A stretch of DNA of 11,426 nt. Source: Xanthobacteraceae bacterium. GTDB lineage: Bacteria > Pseudomonadota > Alphaproteobacteria > Rhizobiales > Xanthobacteraceae. The stretch's first letter is position 1, and every line of letters starts with the position of its first letter. The DNA lies in the NCBI GenBank assembly GCA_030037185.1, contig JASHRR010001204.1:1-11426 (forward strand). Direction: 5' to 3'. Positions 1 to 5,571 of this stretch are shown one piece after another. The position numbers and the translations under genes are program-made. The notes under the pieces are model-generated. The model worked only from the letters and a program-made list of their open reading frames with translations, had not been told where the DNA came from and searched no databases.

Positions 1-62
1 ATGCCCACAGCGGCCCCGGCAATGACGACCGTCATCATCGGGCCTGACAACTTCTCGCGCAT
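1..62 (-). CDS. N-terminus of an unidentified membrane or exported protein (cut by left edge)
   Basis: Reading leftward from an ATG at 62-60, the sequence encodes MREKLSGPMMTVVIAGAAVG and then runs off the window. The start is supported by a near-perfect AGGAGG Shine-Dalgarno four bases upstream on the minus strand (about 67-72). The residues after the basic MREK stretch are hydrophobic (MMTVVIAGAAVG), which fits the beginning of a signal peptide or a first transmembrane segment. Nothing else of the protein is visible, so no family can be named. It is the third minus-strand gene in a row after the GlcG-like and isochorismatase-like genes, but 675 bases separate it from the nearer one, so shared transcription is uncertain. 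The start is fairly secure; the function is unknown. Confidence 0.6.
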   Translation of the reverse strand, partial: MREKLSGPMMTVVIAGAAVG

Positions 63-248
63 GCCGCCTCCTTTTGTCTTGCAGCGTGTTCTGCAACCGA
101 TCCCGGTTCAGCGCACGCAAAAATCGGTGGCGGTCTCTGTTGATCGCCACGCAGTACTTCGCCTGACAAGCCCTCCAGCCCCCCGTACAAGCTCGGATCA
201 CCCGTGGGCGCATGCCAACGGCCAAAGCATCTTGCGATCACTAGCGGG

Positions 249-374
249 TCAACGGCTGTTGCGGCCAAGGATGTAAACGATTTGCTCTTGGGTCAAGCCC
301 AACTCGCGCAAGTAGGACGCCACTAAGGCGTTCGCAGCCGTGGCATGAAAAGCAGTTGCAACCAGCTTGCGCAT
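249..374 (-). CDS. Possible 41-residue small protein or remnant
   Basis: A minus-strand frame from ATG at 374-372 to TGA at 251-249 encodes 41 residues. It begins MRKLVATAFHATAANAL and ends in an amphipathic stretch (YLRELGLTQEQIVYILGRN). The composition is that of a soluble helical protein and reads more naturally than the overlapping frames. There is no Shine-Dalgarno before the ATG, and the frame is open only about 11 codons further upstream, to a TAA. It may therefore be the C-terminal remnant of a decayed gene (an overlapping frame continues to 528) rather than a living small gene. I do not recognise a family. Confidence 0.2.
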   Translation of the reverse strand: MRKLVATAFHATAANALVASYLRELGLTQEQIVYILGRNSR

Positions 375-651
375 TGATATCGCGCCACAAGCAACGAAAC
401 GCCGAATTTATTCCGGCGATAAACAGCAATTCCGCGCTGTATCTGAAAGCTCGCAGGCGCCCGTAAATCCGCAAAGCCGCGGCGGCAGTATCGAACCTGC
501 GATCGTCATTGGCCGCATCGCGCGCCATAGAACCCCACGTGTTGATCGGCGCGGGAGCCTACGCCAGCCTGCAGGCTCATTTGGCTGGCCGGTCGCTACG
601 CCGGTGATCCGGCGGGATGCTTTGCTCGGGCACGTCGAGCTACGGCTGTGG

Positions 652-676
652 GATGGGCGTTTTTGAGACGCCCATC
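652..676. repeat. Perfect 9-bp inverted repeat (hairpin)
   Basis: GATGGGCGT at 652-660 pairs with ACGCCCATC at 668-676 across a 7-base loop (TTTTGAG). It lies about 60 bases past the stop of the isochorismatase-like gene (738), on the side where that transcript would end. No T-run follows on the minus strand, so it is not a canonical intrinsic terminator. It could be a 3' stabilising hairpin or a weak terminator. Confidence 0.5.
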
Positions 677-737
677 GACACTGAAGTAGTCTGAATTGAG
701 GATGATATTTCCCGTCCGACTAGGCGAGACGCGTTGC

Positions 738-1379
738 TCAGAATTTGATCATCGTGCTTCGCGTCATCGTGACGTTGTTTGTGATTCCCGCAGGTCCGCC
801 CTTGGCTAGATGAAACGCTGCGTATTGTTCATGATAGACGTCCTCGCCCGCCGAGCAGTCGACCGGAACGACCACCTTGTAGCCGCGCTGCGCCGCACCC
901 GAAGCCGTGCCGACGGTCGCCCCTTGGAACGAGTTGCCACAGACGATCACCGTCTTGATGCCTGCCTGCCTGAGTGTCGGTTCGAGTGTAGAGCCCATGA
1001 ATTTGTCGGGCCCGCCCTGGCGGTACCATTCGCCAGCACGCGGCTTGATTGCGGGGTCCATTATGTCGTCGGGCGTTGCCTTGCCGTTCGAGCCGACAAG
1101 GCTGTACCACACCACCATGTTGTGTGCGCGCGCTTCATCGTGCAGCCGTTTCAGGTTCGGCATCGCTGCGACGCATCGCGGACGCGCGCTGCAGTTGCCT
1201 TTCATAATATCGAGAAACAAAAGAGCGGTGGTCGAAGGATCGACCGTGACCTCCTTCAGTTCCGGCGGTGGGGGCGCAACCGCTGTGTTCCAATCGGAAA
1301 TGACGTCGGCGATGGACGGCGATGCCAGCAATGCGGCCAGGAGAGCACTACTGGCGGCGGCCAAACGTGATGGTGTCAT
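738..1379 (-). CDS. Exported isochorismatase-fold protein lacking the usual catalytic cysteine
   Basis: This 213-residue protein starts at the ATG at 1379-1377, chosen over an upstream in-frame ATG because GGGAGGA stands 5-6 bases before it and because a clean signal peptide follows (basic start, hydrophobic residues 6-20, likely cleavage after SPSIA, residue 24). The rest matches the isochorismatase/cysteine-hydrolase fold: LLFLDIMKG holds the catalytic Asp (about residue 57), GGPDKFMGS holds the catalytic Lys (about 126), and the core strand TVIVCGNS precedes the nucleophile loop. Canonical members have Cys in a G-x-x-x-N-x-C motif; here GNSFQGATVGTASGAA appears to put Ala154 at that position. 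The only nearby Cys (about 147) lies before the Gly. Family members usually hydrolyse amides or vinyl ethers in the cytoplasm. An exported, Cys-less member may bind a ligand or use different chemistry. The fold call is firm; the substrate is unknown. Confidence 0.85.
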   Translation of the reverse strand: MTPSRLAAASSALLAALLASPSIADVISDWNTAVAPPPPELKEVTVDPSTTALLFLDIMKGNCSARPRCVAAMPNLKRLHDEARAHNMVVWYSLVGSNGKATPDDIMDPAIKPRAGEWYRQGGPDKFMGSTLEPTLRQAGIKTVIVCGNSFQGATVGTASGAAQRGYKVVVPVDCSAGEDVYHEQYAAFHLAKGGPAGITNNVTMTRSTMIKF

Positions 1380-1681
1380 GTTATCCTCCCTGTATCTTGG
1401 GGCGGCCCGAAAAAACCGATCGCGACCGAATTTAGAGCGATCATCCATCAGGCTAACCTCGGCTCTGTTACTCTCGAATTGCGCAATCTTCAATCGTGCC
1501 GTTCTCCCAGCGTGACTGCTACTGGCCAGGATATGTCAAGGCTGTCAACATCGCCACCCGCCTCGCACCGGGCGCGCAACGCCGACTACCGCAGCCGACC
1601 AGCAGAGGGGACCGTTGCCGCGGCAATCGCGAGCAACGGCTGCCAGCTGGTAGCTCGTCAACAACGAGCCTCAAGGGGCAA
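1380..1681. other. 302-base spacer with inverted repeats
   Basis: This separates the GlcG-like gene from the isochorismatase-like gene on the minus strand. It contains the ribosome binding site of the latter (about 1384-1391), a 12-base perfect palindrome TTGCCGCGGCAA at 1615-1626 nested inside CCGTTGC...GCAACGG (1612-1639), and a 6-bp hairpin GCTCGT-CAACA-ACGAGC at 1653-1669, just past the GlcG-like stop. No gene is evident in it. The hairpins could end the upstream transcript or bind a regulator; neither is followed by a T-run. Confidence 0.5.
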
Positions 1682-2164
1682 CTAATTCAATTGATCCGCC
1701 ACCTTAGCGATGCCTGCCTTGCCGCAGGCCTCCTCCTGCGGCCCGCCGTTCGGAGCTCCGCTAAGGCCTACGCCTCCGATAGTCTCGTCGCCGACCTTGA
1801 TTGGAACGCCGCCCTGTAACGGAATGACTTCCGCAAGCTGCCGCTGGCCAGGAACTTGGGTCTCGGTGCGCTGCGCCCATTCAAGGGATGTTCGCCCGAA
1901 AGTCCTGGCCGTGTAGGCTTTGCGCCGAGCGAGTTCGAGATTGTGAGGCGCAGCCCCATCACCCTGAACAAAAACGCGCAACCGTCCGGCACGATCAACG
2001 ACCGCCACCGACACTCGCGAGCCGCATTCGGCAAGTGCCGTTTCGGCAATCGTCAAAGCCATTTTGGCCGAAACATTGCGCTCCATCAGAACTTGAGCGC
2101 CTGAGACACCCGGTGCGGCCATGACTGCGACGACAGCGGCACCCGCGGCCAAGCGAAACAACAT
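1682..2164 (-). CDS. Exported GlcG/HbpS-like (DUF336) protein
   Basis: This 160-residue protein has an ATG at 2164-2162 preceded by GGGAGGA six bases upstream. Residues 1-23 form a signal peptide (MLFRL, then an Ala/Val-rich core, likely cleavage after GVSGA), so it is periplasmic or secreted. The mature part carries the hallmarks of the GlcG/HbpS family: an alpha-helix followed by SVAVVDRAGRLRVFVQGDGA, then ARRKAYTARTFGRTS, PLQGGVPIKVGDETIGGVGLSG and a C-terminal EEACGKAGI segment. Length and order are typical of the family. Known members bind heme or small ligands (HbpS) or accompany glycolate oxidase genes (GlcG), but no glycolate oxidase genes are visible here, so a specific role cannot be given. 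The downstream neighbour is another exported protein with a nearly identical ribosome binding site, suggesting related expression, although 302 bases separate them. Confidence 0.88.
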   Translation of the reverse strand: MLFRLAAGAAVVAVMAAPGVSGAQVLMERNVSAKMALTIAETALAECGSRVSVAVVDRAGRLRVFVQGDGAAPHNLELARRKAYTARTFGRTSLEWAQRTETQVPGQRQLAEVIPLQGGVPIKVGDETIGGVGLSGAPNGGPQEEACGKAGIAKVADQLN

Positions 2165-2795
2165 GATTGTCCTCCCTTAGGTTGCAAATCGTTGGGCCGG
2201 GACCGGCACCAGCGGAATGCGATTATGTCATCAGCAGATCGCTTTGTAATCTAGTGGGTCGGCCGCCTGATCGCGGTCATTCTGCCATCATTTGTTTGTT
2301 TAACGGGGATGCCGGGTCTTGTTCGTTGCCAGCGCCGAATGCTCCTGCGACCCCCAGCAAGGTGCCGCGGGCATTAAAGGCTTCGTTAACTGCTGGTTGC
2401 GGTGCTGATAGCACTGAACGCGTCGGTGCTGCGGGGCAGCAGGCGGCGGCGCAATCGGGGTGGCCGGACGGCCTCGCCGACATCGAGGCACGCCTCTCGA
2501 TCAGGCGGGCATTCTGGCGGACCGTTGCTGGGAAAACCTACTGGGTTGCAGAGGCCGCTGCGCGCAAGGGCCGGCCCCTGATGGCTTGGCCGCTCAGCAG
2601 CGTCATGGCCGAGCGCACAAGCGAGGCAAGAACGCTCGCTGGTCTCCAATTCAAGTTGAATCCTGGTGGCTGGGGGCACCCCGGCCCTGTTAGCCATCTA
2701 TCAGGTGAGGCAACAAATCCTATTGCAATTTTATTACAGCGATGCTTAGCGCGGATTTGGCCAAGTTTTGTCGGCCTAATTCAGAAGGAACTCAA
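2165..2795. other. 630-base divergent intergenic region with a doubtful open frame
   Basis: This lies between the divergent GlcG-like gene (minus) and the 146-residue gene (plus) and should hold both promoters. A TTG-initiated plus frame runs 2167-2799 and ends in an ATGA overlap with the next gene's start, which is what coupled genes look like. However, its start overlaps the ribosome binding site of the GlcG-like gene, its first 90 residues read like noise, and it has no Shine-Dalgarno. Only about 2460-2640 has coding-like codons. The last 80 bases become AT-rich, as expected of a promoter. I see no named motif. Confidence 0.4.
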
Positions 2796-3236
2796 ATGAC
2801 TCAAGAAACATGGCAAGTCACCGTCGAAGTGACCGGCAATGATGCCTTGTCAGCATTGCTGAAGGAAGGTCAAATCCGCGTCGTCGGTGACATCGTTAAC
2901 ACTAGTAGCCGCACCAACGGTCTGCAAAACGGGGCGGCTTTACACCAAACCACTCAAGCAAGCACCGACAAGCGGCCTACGTCACTCCGTGGTGAGCCCG
3001 GCTTCCCGTTCAATAGCAAGAACGCAAACACGGCCAAACAAAAGGCCACGATCATTGAAAGCATCAAAAAGGGTAGGGTGGAAATAGGTCAGATGCGGGC
3101 TGATTTCCGCAAGGCCGGTTTTCCCAACAGCCAGTTTGATCCCATGCTGCAATCCCTGCGGGCTGGTAAATTCATCGCTGGGACTGCGCGGGGCCGGTAC
3201 AAGGCAACTGCCGCGGGTCTGAACGGGGTGGCCTGA
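2796..3236 (+). CDS. Unrecognised 146-residue protein with a possible C-terminal winged-helix-like region
   Basis: The start is the ATG at 2796, placed six bases after AGAAGGA (2783-2789); an in-frame ATG 54 bases earlier has no such site. Three parts can be seen. Residues 1-35 resemble a beta-alpha-beta segment (TWQVTVEV, then LSALLKEGQIRVVGDIV). Residues 36-80 are rich in Asn, Gln, Thr and Ser and look disordered. Residues 81-146 look like a small helical domain ending in a wing (IIESIKKGRVEIGQMRADFR, LQSLRAGKFI, RGRYKATAAG), as in winged-helix proteins where short helices precede a basic beta-hairpin. There is no signal peptide or membrane segment. Codon use is visibly more A- and T-rich than in the neighbours, which suggests acquisition by transfer. 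The gene forms its own unit, with a terminator directly after it. I do not recognise the family; the DNA-binding idea is inference. Confidence 0.7.
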   Translation: MTQETWQVTVEVTGNDALSALLKEGQIRVVGDIVNTSSRTNGLQNGAALHQTTQASTDKRPTSLRGEPGFPFNSKNANTAKQKATIIESIKKGRVEIGQMRADFRKAGFPNSQFDPMLQSLRAGKFIAGTARGRYKATAAGLNGVA

Positions 3237-3260
3237 GTTCCTACATACGGCTTGGAAATG

Positions 3261-3290
3261 AAAGGGCTCGCGTGGGGCGGGCCTTTTTTT
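3261..3290 (+). terminator. Rho-independent terminator after the 146-residue gene
   Basis: AAAGG-(G)-CTCGC pairs with GCGGG-CC-TTT around a 5-base loop, with one bulged G and one G-U pair. It is followed by an uninterrupted run of seven T (3284-3290). It begins 25 bases after the TGA at 3236, the right place and orientation for the plus-strand gene upstream. Confidence 0.8.
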
Positions 3291-4018
3291 ATCGCCATGA
3301 AAAACAACTTGGCTCCTGGGCCCCAACAAAAACATCGCACTCCGCCTAATAATGAGCTCCACGGGAAACTGCGTTCAAGAATTAAAAAGGTTGTGAGCTA
3401 GCCTTTCTCAGGTTGTTCTAGAGCAGGCTTCAACCAGATTATGCTTGACGCTGATAGGTTCATGTTCGCGCGCAAGAAACCCCAGCCCTGCGCCAGCCAG
3501 ACGCAACCGCTCGGTAGTTCGGTTCGCTTCCAGCACTCACTCACTGCCAGCGCCGCGACCTCCGTGAATTAACTGCCACGTGCCCTCTGGCTTAACGGTT
3601 CACACCGGCATCGTCAGGCCAGGACTGCCAGCGGGCATTCTGCCGCACCCCTAACGCGCCGTCTTTAGCGCCATCTGAAGTTCTCAGGCCCAGATAACCG
3701 CCTAATGACAGGTGGTGTTCCAGCGGGCTAACGGGAGAGACGTTGGTCGCCTAGAGTTCGGCGCGATGGCCCTCGGATTTCCAGTATCGTCAAGACTCGC
3801 CACCCAGCTGGCAACCGGACAGACCGTGCAATCGGGCTGCAGGCTGCTGGGCTGCATCGTTGACAACTTCAGCACCCCGCAGCAATCAGCCGCTGTTCCT
3901 TGCCGTAAGCCCGTGCCGGCGACATTGCCGGTTGTGGGCTGCGCCGCGGCATGCGCCATTCCTGGGGGAACGTTCCCGCGATTGGTTGCGTTTTTCTCTA
4001 AACGTGAGGAGCACGACC
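3291..4018. other. 730-base stretch without a convincing gene
   Basis: Neither strand has a frame with both a ribosome binding site and sensible protein composition. The longest, a GTG-initiated plus frame at 3712-4089, overlaps the well-supported DUF3597 start and is rejected. The first part (3340-3470) is distinctly AT-richer than the surroundings and holds AAAGG...CCTTT near 3385-3405. The last 60 bases contain the EcfG-type promoter and the ribosome binding site of the DUF3597 gene. I searched by eye for a tRNA T-arm signature and found none. Confidence 0.5.
3967..3992 (+). promoter_or_regulatory. EcfG-type (general stress sigma factor) promoter before the DUF3597 gene
   Basis: GGAAC at 3967-3971 is followed by 17 bases and then CGTT at 3989-3992. 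This is the consensus known for EcfG sigma factors of alphaproteobacteria (GGAAC, 16-17 bases, CGTT). The -10 element ends 27 bases before the DUF3597 ATG, leaving a short leader with the GAGGAG ribosome binding site. The -35 element lies inside a perfect 12-base palindrome, GGGAACGTTCCC (3966-3977), which could also be an operator. The match is exact; activity is inferred. Confidence 0.7.
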
Positions 4019-4396
4019 ATGAGTATGTTCCACGACATCATGTCCAAGATTTTCAAGTCCGCAACGCCCGCGAGTACTGCGACGTCTAGCACGCCATCAG
4101 CCCAACCAGGCGACACAGCAGCACCCACCATGGAGCAGGTGGACGTAGAGGGCGTCCTGACGAAACTAGCCGACCAGAACGACGAAGATCTCGACTGGCG
4201 AAGGTCAATCGTGGACCTGATGAAACTATTGAATCTCGACAGCAGCCTCTCCGCTCGCAAGGAGCTTGCCCAAGAACTGCACTATACTGGCAATATGAAC
4301 GACACCGGCCCCATGAACAGGTGGCTGCACAAACAGGTCATGCAAAAGCTCGCTGAGAACGGCGGTAAGGTACCGACTGATCTCCTGGCGAGATGA
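4019..4396 (+). CDS. DUF3597 family protein
   Basis: This 125-residue protein starts at the ATG at 4019, seven bases after GAGGAG (4006-4011). It fits the DUF3597 family closely. A short conserved amphipathic N-terminus (MSMFHDIMSKIF) is followed by a Ser/Thr/Pro/Ala-rich linker (about residues 13-38) and a compact helical core (about 41-125). The core carries VDVEGVLTKLA, the signature DWRRSIVDLMKLLNLDSS, ARKELAQELHYTG, MNRWLHKQVMQKLAENGG and a final VPTDLL. The length is typical and the protein complete. The biochemical role of the family is unknown. There is no signal peptide or transmembrane segment, so a cytoplasmic location is likely. An exact EcfG-type promoter directly upstream suggests induction by general stress. 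The family identification is by remembered motif similarity and I consider it strong. Confidence 0.9.
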   Translation: MSMFHDIMSKIFKSATPASTATSSTPSAQPGDTAAPTMEQVDVEGVLTKLADQNDEDLDWRRSIVDLMKLLNLDSSLSARKELAQELHYTGNMNDTGPMNRWLHKQVMQKLAENGGKVPTDLLAR

Positions 4397-4418
4397 CAGC
4401 CGCTCTCCTGGCGAGATG
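4381..4418 (+). repeat. 15-bp direct repeat spanning the DUF3597 stop codon
   Basis: TCTCCTGGCGAGATG occurs at 4381-4395 and again at 4404-4418, with a 23-base period. The first copy encodes the last residues (LLAR) and supplies most of the stop codon; the second lies just outside the gene. This looks like a local duplication of the gene's 3' end. An ATG in the second copy opens a 47-residue frame (4416-4559, beginning MGTFSLRRRDDLAKEW) without a ribosome binding site. Confidence 0.75.
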
Positions 4419-4878
4419 GGAACCTTCAGTCTGCGCCGCCGCGACGATCTCGCCAAGGAATGGGAAAATCTCAACCGCGCCCTCGGGTCCTTGAAACTTG
4501 CCTCCATCTGTGGCGCAACACACGCCCACTCGTTATCGTCGCTCGGGTACCTCAGGTGATCACGATTGTATTTCGGTCGGTTTCAAGTCCCACATCGGCG
4601 ACCCTTCCGCGAATCGGTCACCCCTCACGAATCAACTGATTCAGCAGATTCAAGAAGTTTCAAAACGGACACTCAGGAAGCGCGCAAAAGCCAGCGCAAT
4701 CGTCGACAACTCTTGGATCCGCGACGTGCGCCGTCGCGTGGTCTTTGGCGACGTTTAGTTTGGCCGGCCAGAAAAGTAAGTCCCAGCCGGACGTTGCCAT
4801 AGGCTGAGCTCGAAGGCCAGATTTCGGTAAGATCCTCGATTGCGCCAGCTACGCCAATCGCGCTCGCGCCAGGCACGG
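4397..4878. other. 480-base spacer between convergent genes
   Basis: This lies between the DUF3597 gene (plus) and the frameshifted minus-strand gene ending at 4879. Two weak frames are present. One is a plus frame at 4416-4559 starting in the direct repeat. The other is a minus GTG frame at 4876-4673 that begins two bases after the upstream minus stop, reads like protein for about 40 residues (AIEDLTEIWPSSSAYGNVRL) and then turns into an Arg-rich tail. Neither has a ribosome binding site. No clear terminator is seen. Confidence 0.4.
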
Positions 4879-5236
4879 TCAGGCTAAGCCGTAATGATCA
4901 CGCCGCAACGCCGCTTGGTCATAGGCATGCTGCTCTTCGAGCGGTGATAAAGCGACCTTGCCATCGTCCCCAGCGGCAACCGTGAACCCTTCAATCGGCA
5001 GATCTAGGGGGCGTTCTTTTCCGTTTTTCTTCACGATGCCGTTGATGTATCGGCCGGTGCTGGCGTTTCGAGGGTCCACGGCTTCGCCGCCGGTCAGGGC
5101 GATTCGCTTGACAGCGGCTTCCAGGCTGGACCTTCGTTCGGCCCGCCAACAAGGCGACCGCGCCTTCCGCCCTGAACTCCTTGGCGCCTGCAGGCGCCGA
5201 TGGAGCCTCCAACAACGAAAACGACTGCTTTCTCAT
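4879..5236 (-). pseudogene. Unknown gene of about 118 residues interrupted by a one-base frameshift
   Basis: An ATG at 5236-5234 is preceded by AAGGTG eight bases upstream on the minus strand. Its frame reads MRKQSFSLLEAPSAPAGAKE and on to LLAGRTK, then turns unlikely. From about 5130 the +1 frame takes over with natural composition (SLEAAVKRIALTGGEAVDP, then RYINGIVKKNGKERPLDLP and EEQHAYDQAALRRDHYGLA) and stops at 4881-4879. Removing one G of AAGGTCC on the minus strand (about 5131-5135) would fuse them smoothly as RTKSSLEAAVKRIA. So this is either a recently inactivated gene, a programmed shift, or a sequencing error. The protein is soluble, mixed alpha/beta and without a signal peptide. 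I do not recognise the family. It is divergent from the metallophosphoesterase gene. Confidence 0.5.
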
Positions 5237-5571
5237 CCTGCAAACACCTTTGTTCGTGGTGTCCTCCACTCTCGTGAAGTGCGGAGTGGTGCACGCCGGC
5301 CGGATTGCGCAGGACTGAGGACCGAGGGGAACGGCTAGGGACGCTTGCCTTTGTGGACGCCATCGAAGACCTGGGCCGTCCACACGCGACCGCGGATCCT
5401 GACCGCCCGCCGGTCGGACCTTCGGGTGCTTGCCGCGCTATGGAAGCCGCGGGAGCGCGCCGGCTTGATCGAGAAGTAACCAAAAGCGTCGTCTGCGTCG
5501 TAACATGAGCGTCACGCAGCAACTTTACGTAGTTGCGGTGAATAGATCGCGGCCAATCGGAGGCAAGTTCA
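5237..5571. other. 335-base divergent promoter region
   Basis: This separates the minus-strand frameshifted gene from the plus-strand metallophosphoesterase gene, so it should carry both promoters. I see no EcfG-type or other textbook motif. A TTG-initiated plus frame (5305-5508) has high-GC third positions, but it lacks a ribosome binding site and any recognisable motif, so it is not called. Confidence 0.4.

Larger units (their letters stand above)
63..737. other. Spacer of 675 bases without a convincing gene
   Basis: This lies between two minus-strand genes. Open frames on both strands are short and lack ribosome binding sites. It holds one possible 41-codon minus-strand frame (374-249), a perfect 9-bp inverted repeat at 652-676, and a small inverted repeat AACCG-ATCC-CGGTT at 95-108 just upstream of the left-edge gene. 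I see no clear promoter. Confidence 0.5.

Noticed and set aside
810..1515. Plus-strand frames opposite the isochorismatase-like gene
   Set aside because: They are complementary to a gene with clear motifs and signal peptide, and lack start signals.
2167..2799. Plus-strand frame of 210 codons ending in an ATGA overlap with the next gene
   Set aside because: The TTG start lies in the ribosome binding site of the divergent gene, no Shine-Dalgarno exists, and the first part reads like noise. Only a middle segment has coding-like codons, so it is described in the spacer entry instead.
3712..4089. GTG-initiated plus frame of 125 codons
   Set aside because: It overlaps the DUF3597 start in another frame and includes the EcfG-type promoter; composition after 3960 is unlike protein.
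4673..4876. Minus-strand GTG frame directly after the frameshifted gene
   Set aside because: The first 40 residues look plausible, but there is no ribosome binding site and the rest is an Arg-rich tail typical of non-coding GC-rich DNA.
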